Position numbers and translations under genes: made by a program. Below, piece by piece: positions 7,925-16,445 of a DNA stretch of 64,000 nucleotides (position 1 is its first letter; every line of letters begins with the position of its first letter). Below the pieces are notes generated by a model that saw nothing but the letters and a program-made list of their open reading frames with translations, did not search any database and had not been told where the DNA came from. Source of the DNA: Celerinatantimonas sp046054195 (GTDB lineage: Bacteria; Pseudomonadota; Gammaproteobacteria; Enterobacterales; Celerinatantimonadaceae); assembly GCF_046054195.1 (NCBI RefSeq), contig NZ_JBEQCS010000012.1:1-64000 (forward strand). Direction: 5' to 3'.

Positions 7925-8764
7925 TTAACGCATCTGATTGGGTAAAACGTGGTCCATATCATCAAAGGTCTGATTCTCGCCAGCCATAGCCCAAATAAAA
8001 CTGTAATTACTCGTTCCACACCCGGAATGAATTGACCAGCTTGGAGAGATAACAACCTGTTCATTTTGAACAATAATATGGCGGGTTTGGGTTGGCTCTC
8101 CCATATAGTGAAAAACGATGTTTTCATCGCTTAAATCTAGATATAGATAGACTTCCATACGCCGTTCATGGGTATGAGCAGGCATCGTATTCCACACACT
8201 CCCGGATGCTAACTGAGTTAATCCCATCGATAGTTGGCAGGTGGGCAGAACATCTGGATGAATATACTGATTAATAACCCGCTGATTTGAGTTCTCAGCT
8301 TGACCGGCTTGAACTTTTTTTGCCATTTTTTGTGAAATAAACTGATTTGGATAGTGACAATGGGCAGGTGAGCTGACCGCATAGAATTTAGCCGGGAGAT
8401 TTGCATCATCACTTTTAAAGCAAAGCTCTTGAGCGCCTTGTCCCACATATAAGCCATCAAAATGATTCAACTGATAACTTTGCTGATCAACGCTCACACT
8501 ACCACTGCCGCCGATATTAATAATGCCTAATTCCCGGCGCATTAAGAAATAATCGGTGCCAAAGTGTTTTGGCTCTAAAAAATCGCCCAACACAAGAGGC
8601 TGACTCACAGGTTCAATCCCGAGCACTACCATGCGATCAACATGACTGTATGTACATTGTACCTGATTGGGCACAAACAAAGTTTCAACTAAGAACTCTT
8701 GGCGCAGCTTATCGGTGTCATAGTGCTTAGCATCCATTGGAGATGCTGAGTAACGAATATCCAT
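7925..8764 (-). CDS. kduI: 5-dehydro-4-deoxy-D-glucuronate isomerase KduI
   Basis: Interconverts 5-keto-4-deoxyuronate and 2,5-diketo-3-deoxygluconate in breakdown of pectin- or glycosaminoglycan-derived unsaturated uronates. The 279-residue cupin-fold protein keeps the family zinc ligands His197, His199, Glu204 (in PAHTHERRMEVYLYL) and His246, matching E. coli His196/His198/Glu203/His245 shifted by one. The ATG has a GGAG sequence 9 nt upstream. The gene stands alone except for the divergent IclR-type regulator. The usual partners (kduD, lyases, transporters) are not in this window. Confidence 0.95.
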   Translation of the reverse strand: MDIRYSASPMDAKHYDTDKLRQEFLVETLFVPNQVQCTYSHVDRMVVLGIEPVSQPLVLGDFLEPKHFGTDYFLMRRELGIINIGGSGSVSVDQQSYQLNHFDGLYVGQGAQELCFKSDDANLPAKFYAVSSPAHCHYPNQFISQKMAKKVQAGQAENSNQRVINQYIHPDVLPTCQLSMGLTQLASGSVWNTMPAHTHERRMEVYLYLDLSDENIVFHYMGEPTQTRHIIVQNEQVVISPSWSIHSGCGTSNYSFIWAMAGENQTFDDMDHVLPNQMR

Positions 8765-8790
8765 AATGAGGGCTCCATATCACTTTTAAT

Positions 8791-8811
8791 TTATATATAA
8801 GAAATTAATTT
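8791..8811. promoter_or_regulatory. AT-rich palindromes between kduI and the IclR regulator
   Basis: The 128-nt divergent gap holds the perfect palindrome TTATATATAA (8791-8800) directly followed by AAATTAATTT (8802-8811). The location between a regulator and its likely target makes this a candidate operator for the IclR-type protein, but such AT-rich palindromes also arise by chance and overlap possible -10 elements. Confidence 0.3.
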
Positions 8812-8892
8812 TATATTTGATATATTATTTTATTGTGACTGGCTTCCCATAGTTCATTGCATCTTTATCGATGCTTAAGGGTTTACCCAAGA

Positions 8893-9678
8893 ATGGCCGA
8901 GAAAAAAACGATTTATAAAGCCCCTGCCCTTGATAAGGGACTGGATATATTAGAATTACTCAGTGAAGTTGAAACAGGGCTAAATACCCGGCAAATTGCC
9001 AAAGCACTCGATCGCAGCGTAAATGAAATTTTTCGCATGCTGTGTGTTCTTGAAAAACGTGGCTATATTAGCCTGGATTCCCGAACGAGTTGCTATCAGT
9101 TAAGCTTAAAGTTATTTGAGCTATCGCATCGCCACCCTCCTACTGAGCGTCTGCTAAGCGCAGCCAATCCAGCAATGGAACAGCTAAGCGCATCGACTCA
9201 GCAATCTTGCCATTTAAGCGTTTATCAAGCGGGAGGGCTGTTAGTTATCGCAAGGCAAGAAAGTCCTTATAAAATGGGCTTTAGTTTAAGGTTGGGGGCA
9301 ATCATTGATATCTTTGGATCCGGTAGTGGCTATCTTTTGCTCGCCTATAGTAGCCAAACACAACAAGAGCAGATCCTTCATGAATGTCATGCCAGCGCAC
9401 AAGAGCGCCAATTAATGTTAGATGCAATCGAACCGATACTTAAGCAAGGCTACCACATTGGCGAAAGCCCGCAGGTAAGCGGGTTAACCAATATTACCTA
9501 CCCGATATTTTCACGCGCACAAGAGCTAATTGCGATTATTACGATTCCATTTTTGACGCTGAACTCCCAACGAATGCACCATCAGGTACAATCGTTGGAA
9601 AGTGCTCGTGTTGCTCTTGAACAGGTTGCCAGAGAACTAACACAAAGCCTTGGAGGGGTATTTCATCTACCCAATTAA
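8893..9678 (+). CDS. IclR-family transcriptional regulator (KdgR-like context)
   Basis: Regulator with an N-terminal winged-helix domain (about residues 8-70: ALDKGLDILELLSE, TRQIAKALDRSVNEIFRMLCVL) and a C-terminal IclR effector-binding GAF-like domain. I chose the ATG at 8893 (261 residues) because the longer frame would need a TTG at 8857 and adds residues unlike the family. Divergent placement with kduI suggests it senses uronate-derived intermediates such as KDG, like KdgR; this is inference. Its 3' end overlaps the convergent DHH gene by 4 nt. Confidence 0.85.
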   Translation: MAEKKTIYKAPALDKGLDILELLSEVETGLNTRQIAKALDRSVNEIFRMLCVLEKRGYISLDSRTSCYQLSLKLFELSHRHPPTERLLSAANPAMEQLSASTQQSCHLSVYQAGGLLVIARQESPYKMGFSLRLGAIIDIFGSGSGYLLLAYSSQTQQEQILHECHASAQERQLMLDAIEPILKQGYHIGESPQVSGLTNITYPIFSRAQELIAIITIPFLTLNSQRMHHQVQSLESARVALEQVARELTQSLGGVFHLPN

Positions 9679-10640
9679 TGGGTTTGATAGTAGCTATTGA
9701 GAACTTGCCAGAAATGTTCAAGCTCATCATGAGGGAGCTGATTAATTCCGGCTGCGGCCGCACGTCCCCCACCACTTGGGAACTGTGAACAGATTTCATC
9801 AGCGCCACCACGGCGGTTAATCGGCGCTCGGACACTCACCGTATAGGTTCTATCACCGTTATCAGTGACAACGCCATGGGCTCGATCCGGATTTTGGTTT
9901 GCCAATTCATTACCATAAACACCACTCACCCGGCGACTAAATGGCGCGTCAGCAAGCGAGATAATAACAGCACTATCGCTTTGATAAGCAATAGGTGAGC
10001 TTTTTGCCTGTGCCATATCTTGTTGATAGGCTGACTGCAATTTCGTAAATACGGAATCTTGAAGCGCCATTAACTCAAACGGGTCGGGATAAGCGCGTAA
10101 TCGCTCAAACAATTGCGCGGGATGGTAATGCAAATCGCTTACCTCTCGCCCATACCCATTATAATTGAGCAAAATCCCGAGCTCTTTAAGAAAATGAGTT
10201 TGTTTCTCGCTTAAAGCTAATGAATCAGCGAGCTTAATGGCTGTTTCCGTTAAATTGTCCCCAAATGCAGCTGCAATAGCCCAGCTACGATAGGCACCAT
10301 TTAAATATTGATCCACCAATGTGCTAGTACATTGATAAGGATCTGGGTCAATGCGAGTGACAAGATTAGGACTGTGAGGAAGGTCGCCACAGCGATGATG
10401 ATCAACGTAAAAGACCTGCGCCCCAGCGTCAAGAATCCTTATTAAATCATCACTGTTTCGCTCAGCTGAGATATCTAAAACGCAGACATTATCGAAAGCT
10501 TCGACGCTAACCTTTTTTAGTAACTGAATATCGCGTTTCACCCCTGTGACCAGAGTGCTTTGTTTAGGATTACTCCAACGCAATTGCAAAAGAGCAACAA
10601 TGCCATCAGCATCGCCATTAAATACATCAATATTACTCAT
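9675..10640 (-). CDS. DHH-family phosphoesterase, sulfate-assimilation operon
   Basis: Member of the DHH/DHHA1 phosphoesterase superfamily (RecJ, NrnA, c-di-AMP and pAp phosphodiesterases/phosphatases). The metal-binding motifs are visible: NGDADG (Asp10, Asp12), VLDIS (Asp56) and VDHH (Asp80-His81-His82). A C-terminal DHHA1-like segment has GGGRAAAAG near residues 290-298, where NrnA-type enzymes usually have GGHxxAAG, so the histidine is Arg here. The ATG overlaps the cysC stop by 4 nt, so the two are translationally coupled. This supports a role in removing pAp, the by-product of PAPS reduction, but oligoribonuclease or other activity is possible. Confidence 0.8.
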   Translation of the reverse strand: MSNIDVFNGDADGIVALLQLRWSNPKQSTLVTGVKRDIQLLKKVSVEAFDNVCVLDISAERNSDDLIRILDAGAQVFYVDHHRCGDLPHSPNLVTRIDPDPYQCTSTLVDQYLNGAYRSWAIAAAFGDNLTETAIKLADSLALSEKQTHFLKELGILLNYNGYGREVSDLHYHPAQLFERLRAYPDPFELMALQDSVFTKLQSAYQQDMAQAKSSPIAYQSDSAVIISLADAPFSRRVSGVYGNELANQNPDRAHGVVTDNGDRTYTVSVRAPINRRGGADEICSQFPSGGGRAAAAGINQLPHDELEHFWQVLNSYYQTH

Positions 10641-11251
10641 AACGAACTCTGACTAATCACTTGTTTGGCAACTAACACATCAACCACTTGCTGAGCACAT
10701 TGCTCAATGCAGAACAAATCGGTTTTAAGATGGACTTCCGGAGTAACGGGGGCTTCATAAGCTGAGTCAATCCCAGTGAAATGTTTAATCTCACCCGCCC
10801 GAGCCTTTTGGTAAAGCCCTTTTGGGTCGCGCTGTTCACAGACACTTAAGGGTGTATCGACAAAGACTTCAATGAAACGCTCCCCAAGTAATTGGCGAGC
10901 CTGGGCACGGTCTTGAATAAAGGGACTGATAAAAGCGGTGCTTACCACAAGCCCAGCATCCACCATCAGGTTAGCAACTTCGCTGATGCGCCGAATATTT
11001 TCAACTCGGTCTTGGTCATTAAACCCTAAATCACCATTTAGACCATGGCGAACGTTGTCACCATCGAGCACATAGCCATGCACACCCAGTTGATGAAGTT
11101 TTACATCAACAGCATTGGCAATTGTTGATTTGCCTGAGCCACTTAATCCGGTATACCACAACAAAACGCTGCGATGACCATTTAATTGCTGGCGCTGCTC
11201 TGAGCTAACTGAAGCCTGATGCCATGTCACATCCTGACTAACTTGCTGCAT
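10637..11251 (-). CDS. cysC: Adenylyl-sulfate kinase CysC
   Basis: Phosphorylates APS to PAPS, the second step of assimilatory sulfate activation. The P-loop is GLSGSGKST (about residues 35-43); DGDNVRHGLNGDLGF and the FISPF segment are APS-kinase signatures, as is FVDTPLSVCEQRDPKGLY. The 204-residue length matches stand-alone bacterial CysC. It lies 58 nt after the SLC13-type transporter and overlaps the DHH gene by 4 nt. Confidence 0.97.
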   Translation of the reverse strand: MQQVSQDVTWHQASVSSEQRQQLNGHRSVLLWYTGLSGSGKSTIANAVDVKLHQLGVHGYVLDGDNVRHGLNGDLGFNDQDRVENIRRISEVANLMVDAGLVVSTAFISPFIQDRAQARQLLGERFIEVFVDTPLSVCEQRDPKGLYQKARAGEIKHFTGIDSAYEAPVTPEVHLKTDLFCIEQCAQQVVDVLVAKQVISQSSL

Positions 11252-11309
11252 GAATTATCCTATTTTATTCAAAAGGTTATTAACTAAATAAGCCTTTATC
11301 AAAGCGCTG

Positions 11310-13040
11310 TTAATGAAACACAATTGGCACTAATGTTATCACGATTACACCATAAATTAGTGCCAGCGGGCCACCGACTTTTAAAAAGTCACTAATTCGA
11401 TAATGGCCAGCATTGTAGACCATTAAATTGGTTTGATAGCCATAGGGGCTAATAAAACTGGCGCTTGCTGCGTATGCAACCACCATCAGCGGTCCAATCG
11501 GATTAATGCCAGCCGCCTGTGCCATTCCCCAAGCTAATGGAAACACTAACGCAGCAGCAGCATTATTCGTCACAAGCTCAGTCAGTAACCAGGTCACGAT
11601 ATATAACATCGCGATCATCAGCCAACCGTAACCAAGATGTGCCAAGGGAATTAATGCGTGAGTTAACTGAGCGGCTAATCCACTGTTGGTTAACGCTTGC
11701 GAGAGCAACAATGCGGATGCAACAATCAACCACAGCTGCCGAGGAAAACGCCGCACCAGTTCATTGACGCTAAGACAATTAGAAAAAACCAAAATGCCCA
11801 GTAGCACCACCAAACCTTTTAAAAGCGGAATGGCCCCAATGGCCGAGAGCAAGATTGCTAAGATGAAACCACCGATTGCAAGCCATTCTCGCCAACCAGT
11901 TAAATGTTTTGAGATAGCAACGCCGCTCAAGTGGATAAAGTTTTTCGCTAAATTATCGCGGCTAGAGAAGTCAGGACCGACAGCCAACACCAGAAAATCA
12001 CCGCTTTGCAAAACTACTTCACCCAATTTACCCGATACCGGTTCACCATCGCGGCGAATAGCTACAACCGCAGCATCAAAACGTGAGCGAAAATTAACAG
12101 ATTTTAAAGTCTTACCGATTAACATACTCTCGGGACGAATCACGACTTCGGTTAAATTTGATCCAAGTAAGCCATTACTATCAGCGAAAGTATCAAGCCC
12201 AGGGAATTGACGCAGCTGACTTACCTGCGCGACATCGCCGCTAAAAATAAGCCGATCCCCTGCTTGAATCAGTTGCCCCGGATGAACGGGGCTCATCAAT
12301 TGTTTATCACGAACCAGCTCAGCGACAAACAGCGATTCCAGATGACGCAAGCCATTTGCTTCAAGGCTTTTACCAATCAGCGGCGAACCCTCACCGACTT
12401 GGGTATCAATCAAATAATGTTTATAGTGCCCCGGCTCCGCAGGATTCTCTGGCAACCACCGAATCGTTAAAAACAGCACGCCCCCACAGACCAACACCAG
12501 CACACAGCCAATCAGGGTGAAGTCAAAAAAGTGCAAACCGCTACCACCGACACTGCGATACATACTGCTGACAATTAAATTGGTCGAAGTCCCAACCAAT
12601 GTGAGAGTCCCGCCCAAAATCGCCGCATAAGAGAGCGGCAATAATAACTTGCTGGGCGCGTGATATGGATTGTTGCGAACAGGAGCTAAAAGAGAAGCAA
12701 CAATGGCAGTATTATTTAAAAATGCTGAACTTGCCGCCACTAACAAATAGAGACGAAACCCGCTAGTTGCCAGCGATGGTCGTAAAATAAAGGTAGCCAG
12801 CACACGCAGTAAGCGGGTTTTTTCAAGGGCTATAGAGCATAAAACCAAAAGTGTTAGCGTCAACAGCCCGGGGTTACTGATGGATGACAGTAATTGGTTA
12901 GTACTTACTAAATTGGTGGCGTACAACACCAGCATCACTACAGCAAACACGGCAGCTGGCTGGCGTTGAAAACGGATCAAACCAATCAGCGTCGCACCAA
13001 AGATGGCAAGAACAGCAACAGCAGATCCGGAAAGATACAT
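11310..13040 (-). CDS. SLC13-family permease with RCK_C (TrkA-C) domains
   Basis: Predicted inner-membrane sodium/anion symporter of the SLC13/DASS type, here most likely a sulfate importer because it sits between cysN and cysC. The 576 residues show membrane helices in the N-terminal part (to about 195), two cytosolic RCK_C/TrkA-C regions at about 205-370 (GSPLIGKSLEANGLR, ESMLIGKTLKSVNFRS), then a second membrane half. The signatures NNTAIVASLL and LVGTSTNLIV are the SLC13 re-entrant loops. Its ATG shares one base with the cysN stop (TAATG), giving tight coupling. The substrate is inferred from context. Confidence 0.88.
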   Translation of the reverse strand: MYLSGSAVAVLAIFGATLIGLIRFQRQPAAVFAVVMLVLYATNLVSTNQLLSSISNPGLLTLTLLVLCSIALEKTRLLRVLATFILRPSLATSGFRLYLLVAASSAFLNNTAIVASLLAPVRNNPYHAPSKLLLPLSYAAILGGTLTLVGTSTNLIVSSMYRSVGGSGLHFFDFTLIGCVLVLVCGGVLFLTIRWLPENPAEPGHYKHYLIDTQVGEGSPLIGKSLEANGLRHLESLFVAELVRDKQLMSPVHPGQLIQAGDRLIFSGDVAQVSQLRQFPGLDTFADSNGLLGSNLTEVVIRPESMLIGKTLKSVNFRSRFDAAVVAIRRDGEPVSGKLGEVVLQSGDFLVLAVGPDFSSRDNLAKNFIHLSGVAISKHLTGWREWLAIGGFILAILLSAIGAIPLLKGLVVLLGILVFSNCLSVNELVRRFPRQLWLIVASALLLSQALTNSGLAAQLTHALIPLAHLGYGWLMIAMLYIVTWLLTELVTNNAAAALVFPLAWGMAQAAGINPIGPLMVVAYAASASFISPYGYQTNLMVYNAGHYRISDFLKVGGPLALIYGVIVITLVPIVFH

Positions 13041-14452
13041 TAGTCTAATACCGAAATATCTTTAGCTTGCCAGTGAGGGAAATGCTTACGAATCAGCGCA
13101 TTTAGCTCAAGCTCAAACTCACTATAAGAGCTGTTTTGGCGTTTATCCTGACCTTGCTGCTGAATCATACCCGCCCCTACAGTCACATTACTCAGGCGAT
13201 CGATAATGATAAATGAACCGGTATCACGGGTATCATCATACCGGTCAAACGCCAGTTGCTGAGAAAATTCAACATTCGCTAACCCAAGTTCGTTAAGCGC
13301 TAGCTGCTCGGCGGGATGACGCTCTAAGGTATTCACATCGATGCGAGCTTCGATTTTACTGATATGACCACTGGTTGTTTTCGTTGCCAGTTTAAAGTCA
13401 TACGTTTTACCAGGAAGTAGCGCGTCTTCGCTCATCCAAACTAAGTGGGCACTTACACTGCTGCCAACTTGAGGTTTGAGCTCGCCTCTGGCAAGCAAGT
13501 CACCACGGCTAATATCAATCTCTTTATCCAGCGTCAGGGTCACTGCCATTGGAGCAAAAGCTCGCTCTAAATCGCCATCAAATGTCACAATGCGGCTCAC
13601 GTTGGCGGTTTGCCCACTCGGGTAAACCGTAATTTGCTCGCCAACAGCGATGCTGCCACTTGTTATAGAGCCTGCAAACCCACGAAAATCCAAATTCGGA
13701 CGGTTCACATATTGAACAGGCATGCGAAATAGTGATGGTTTGTAATCATGATCGATAGGCGCGCTTTCCAAAAGCTGCATTAATGTCTGGCCGTTATACC
13801 AAGGCGTATGCTCACTTTTGTTTACAACATTATCACCGCGCAGTGCAGAGATAGGGACAAAATGGATGGTATCGATTTTCAGTTTATCTGCAAACTGTCG
13901 ATATTCTTGCTCAATTTGCTGATAACGCTGCTGTGAGTATTCAACCAAATCCATCTTGTTAATTGCAACAATCACCTGCTTAATGCCCAGCTCAGAGACG
14001 ATAAAGCTATGGCGTTTGGTTTGAACCTGAACACCGTGGCGAGCATCAATCATCACCACGGCTAAATCACAGTTTGAAGCCCCGGTTGCCATGTTGCGCG
14101 TGTACTGTTCGTGTCCGGGGGTGTCGGCAATAATAAATTTGCGTTTATCGGTGGAAAAATAGCGATACGCTACATCAATGGTGATCCCCTGCTCACGCTC
14201 AGATTGCAGACCATCGACCAACAGCGCTAAATCAAACTCACCATCGGTTGTATTAAAGCGTTTAGAATCTTGTTTGATAGCAGCTAGTTGATCTTCAAAG
14301 ATCATTTTAGAGTCATGTAATAACCGACCAATCAGGGTGCTTTTCCCATCATCGACACTCCCGCAGGTTAAAAAGCGCAGGAGCTGTTTTTGTTCATGTT
14401 GTTTTAAATAACTTTCAATATCATCAGCGATTAACGTAGATTGAGTCGTCAT
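13040..14452 (-). CDS. cysN: Sulfate adenylyltransferase subunit 1 (GTPase) CysN
   Basis: GTPase subunit of ATP sulfurylase that couples GTP hydrolysis to APS formation by CysD. EF-Tu-like motifs are G1 GSVDDGKST, G3 DTPGHEQYTRNM and G4 NKMD, followed by beta-barrel domains. I place the start at the ATG at 14452 (470 residues), preceded by AGAGG, rather than 14 codons upstream. There is no fused CysC domain, consistent with the separate cysC downstream. It starts 51 nt after cysD. Confidence 0.97.
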   Translation of the reverse strand: MTTQSTLIADDIESYLKQHEQKQLLRFLTCGSVDDGKSTLIGRLLHDSKMIFEDQLAAIKQDSKRFNTTDGEFDLALLVDGLQSEREQGITIDVAYRYFSTDKRKFIIADTPGHEQYTRNMATGASNCDLAVVMIDARHGVQVQTKRHSFIVSELGIKQVIVAINKMDLVEYSQQRYQQIEQEYRQFADKLKIDTIHFVPISALRGDNVVNKSEHTPWYNGQTLMQLLESAPIDHDYKPSLFRMPVQYVNRPNLDFRGFAGSITSGSIAVGEQITVYPSGQTANVSRIVTFDGDLERAFAPMAVTLTLDKEIDISRGDLLARGELKPQVGSSVSAHLVWMSEDALLPGKTYDFKLATKTTSGHISKIEARIDVNTLERHPAEQLALNELGLANVEFSQQLAFDRYDDTRDTGSFIIIDRLSNVTVGAGMIQQQGQDKRQNSSYSEFELELNALIRKHFPHWQAKDISVLD

Positions 14453-14503
14453 AACGGCCTCTTTTATAAAATTCAGAACACAAGTAAACGGCAAAAACGT
14501 GGC

Positions 14504-15424
14504 TTAGAAGTAACCTTCCATTTTCTTTTTCTCCATCGAGCCAGAGCTGTCTTTATCAATCACTCGCCCTTGTCGTTCAGAAGTTTTAGCCAATAGCATT
14601 TCTTGAATAATTTCTGGTAGTGTCGTCGCATGCGACTCAACAGCCCCCGTTAATGGATAACAACCAAGCGTTCTAAAACGAACCATTTTGTGTTGTATTT
14701 CATCAGGTTCAACGGGCATTCTGTCATCATCAACCATAATCAGCGCGCCATCGCGTTCAACAACCGGTCGAACAGCGGCTTTGTACAGAGGGACAATCTC
14801 AATATTTTCCAAATAGATATATTGCCAAATATCAAGCTCAGTCCAGTTAGAGAGAGGGAAAACGCGGATACTTTCGCCAGGATTCACTTTGGCGTTATAG
14901 GTATGCCAAAGCTCAGGCCGCTGATTTTTCGGATCCCAACGATGGTTTTTATCGCGAAATGAATAGATTCGCTCTTTCGCTCGTGATTTTTCTTCATCAC
15001 GACGAGCACCACCGAAGGCGGCATCAAATTTATATTTATTAAGAGCTTGCTTTAATGCTTGAGTTTTCATGACATCTGTATGAGTCGCGCTGCCAAAGGT
15101 AAATGGATTCATTCCCATGGCTAACCCTTCTGGGTTTTTATAAACCAGCAGATTAAGGTCTAACTCTTTAGCAATGCGATCACGAAACGCGATCATCTCT
15201 TTAAATTTCCAGTTTGTATCAACGTGTAAAAATGGAAATGGAATCTTGCCTGGATAAAAAGCTTTACGAGCCAAATGCAGCATCACTGAAGAATCTTTAC
15301 CAATTGAATAGAGCATCACCGGATTATCAAATTCAGCGGCAACTTCACGAATGATCTGGATACTTTCAGCTTCTAGAGCTTTTAGGTGTGTCAGCTGATC
15401 TGCTGATACCGACTGTGTACTCAT
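14504..15424 (-). CDS. cysD: Sulfate adenylyltransferase subunit 2 CysD
   Basis: Catalytic subunit of ATP sulfurylase, making APS from ATP and sulfate. The PP-loop nucleotide-binding motif is YSIGKDSSVMLHLARKAF (about residues 41-58); GGARRDEEKSRAKERIYSFRD and the C-terminal GRVIDKDSSGSMEKKKMEGYF are CysD signatures. The 306-residue length is typical. AAGGAG precedes the ATG by 6 nt. It is first in the cysD-cysN-transporter-cysC-DHH operon; a promoter and an inverted repeat lie upstream. Confidence 0.97.
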   Translation of the reverse strand: MSTQSVSADQLTHLKALEAESIQIIREVAAEFDNPVMLYSIGKDSSVMLHLARKAFYPGKIPFPFLHVDTNWKFKEMIAFRDRIAKELDLNLLVYKNPEGLAMGMNPFTFGSATHTDVMKTQALKQALNKYKFDAAFGGARRDEEKSRAKERIYSFRDKNHRWDPKNQRPELWHTYNAKVNPGESIRVFPLSNWTELDIWQYIYLENIEIVPLYKAAVRPVVERDGALIMVDDDRMPVEPDEIQHKMVRFRTLGCYPLTGAVESHATTLPEIIQEMLLAKTSERQGRVIDKDSSGSMEKKKMEGYF

Positions 15425-15756
15425 GATTACTCCTTCACACCATCATCAGGCGCTAAATACATTTAATGCAAAAGTGATTGGTTCTTATGGCCCAAATCGG
15501 CTGTACTGAACGGATGTCGCGAGCATAGATAAAGCAATAGCAATTGAATAATCGTTATTCAAACTTTCCCACTCGTGCGATTCATCACCAAAGGTTTGCC
15601 CACAAGGCATTTCACGTTCGATGAGAAAAAGTATACAAGAATCATTATTCCAATGCGGCTTAGTTATGCATTCTACTTAGAACAATTATTTATATTTTAT
15701 TGAGAGAAATTTCATCGACTTTTAATGAGGGTATTAAAAATAAACGTCTATAAATG
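15425..15756. other. Intergenic region upstream of cysD
   Basis: This stretch separates the cysD start from the rfaH terminator. It holds the cysD promoter candidate (-10 TATGCT on the minus strand, 15522-15527) and the inverted repeat at 15544-15562. The distal part (about 15600-15756) is AT-rich, and I see no open frame with a plausible ribosome-binding site, no RNA gene and no mobile-element remnant. Confidence 0.5.
15544..15562. promoter_or_regulatory. Inverted repeat at the -35 region of cysD (candidate CysB-type site)
   Basis: TTGAATAA (15544-15551) and TTATTCAA (15555-15562) form a perfect 8-bp inverted repeat with a 3-nt centre. It lies where the -35 element would be for the -10-like TATGCT at 15522-15527. 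Activator-dependent cys promoters have poor -35 boxes and AT-rich CysB sites containing TTATTCA-like elements. The repeat is seen; assignment to CysB is inference. Confidence 0.4.
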
Positions 15757-15789
15757 CAAAAACCGCCTCCCTTAGGCTAAGGGAAACGG
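15757..15789 (-). terminator. Rho-independent terminator of rfaH
   Basis: On the minus strand CCGTTTCCCTTA-GCC-TAAGGGAGGCGG forms a hairpin (6-bp inner stem, a 3x3 internal mismatch, 3-bp outer stem) followed directly by TTTTTG. It begins about 30 nt past the rfaH stop. Confidence 0.8.
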
Positions 15790-15818
15790 CTCTGAATAGA
15801 TGATAAACAAGATACGAT

Positions 15819-16334
15819 TTACAGCTCAATCGCTTTGTTATCAATCGTAATTTCGACCTGTTGCTGAATCAATTTGATTAATAAAATCGAGCGCTCTAAA
15901 CCATCTGCCTTTTGATAAATCGCATCAAGCCCTTTGTATGGACCATCTTTGATAGAAACCTTATCGCCCCCTTTGGGTAAACGACTGCATTTTGCTTCTA
16001 TCTGCTGATTTAGCTCTAAAGAATCAGAGCGCGCCATTAAATCGTAAACAAGTTCTTTTGGCACTGTGACAGGCGTTTGACCTTGGCGCACAAAATCAGA
16101 AACACCTCGTGTTGAGCGAATCGTCGTGTAACTAATCTGTTCATTACACAAGTCGATGAACAAGTAATTTGGGAAAACAGGTTCAGTCACGACAGTTCGT
16201 TTGCCGCGGATAATTCGCTCAGAAGAAAATACCGGGAAAAAACTTACAATATTCTGATTCGCTAAGTGAGCTGCAGCTCTTTGTTCGTTTCTGGCTTTGC
16301 AATACAACAAATGCCAAGAGGATGATTCACTCAT
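15819..16334 (-). CDS. rfaH: Transcription antiterminator RfaH
   Basis: NusG paralogue that joins RNA polymerase paused at ops sites and suppresses termination in long operons for LPS, capsule or secretion genes. The NGN domain (about residues 5-100: WHLLYCKARNEQRAAAHL, VFPNYLFIDL) and a C-terminal KOW domain (VSIKDGPYKGLDAIYQKADG) are present. I place the start at the ATG at 16334 (171 residues), which has AAAGG upstream. The longer frame begins where the promoter's transcription start is expected. It is monocistronic with its own promoter and terminator. Confidence 0.93.
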   Translation of the reverse strand: MSESSSWHLLYCKARNEQRAAAHLANQNIVSFFPVFSSERIIRGKRTVVTEPVFPNYLFIDLCNEQISYTTIRSTRGVSDFVRQGQTPVTVPKELVYDLMARSDSLELNQQIEAKCSRLPKGGDKVSIKDGPYKGLDAIYQKADGLERSILLIKLIQQQVEITIDNKAIEL

Positions 16335-16363
16335 AATGACCTTTTTGATATCTTTCTCACCCA

Positions 16364-16392
16364 TTTATAATTAGGCTAAATACTGATGTCAA
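16364..16392 (-). promoter_or_regulatory. Sigma-70 promoter of rfaH
   Basis: On the minus strand TTGACA (16387-16392, perfect -35) and TATAAA (16364-16369) are exactly 17 nt apart. The expected start near 16357 gives a short leader of about 23 nt before the ATG at 16334. This is one of the strongest promoter matches in the window. Confidence 0.75.
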
Positions 16393-16445
16393 ACATTCAA
16401 AGACAGTGTTTGGTCAAATAATTTTACCAAAATAAAACAAAAAGG

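Noticed and set aside
11686..12210. Plus-strand open frame of 174 codons inside the SLC13 transporter gene
   Set aside because: Antisense shadow of a well-supported membrane-protein gene; composition is not protein-like and there is no start signal.
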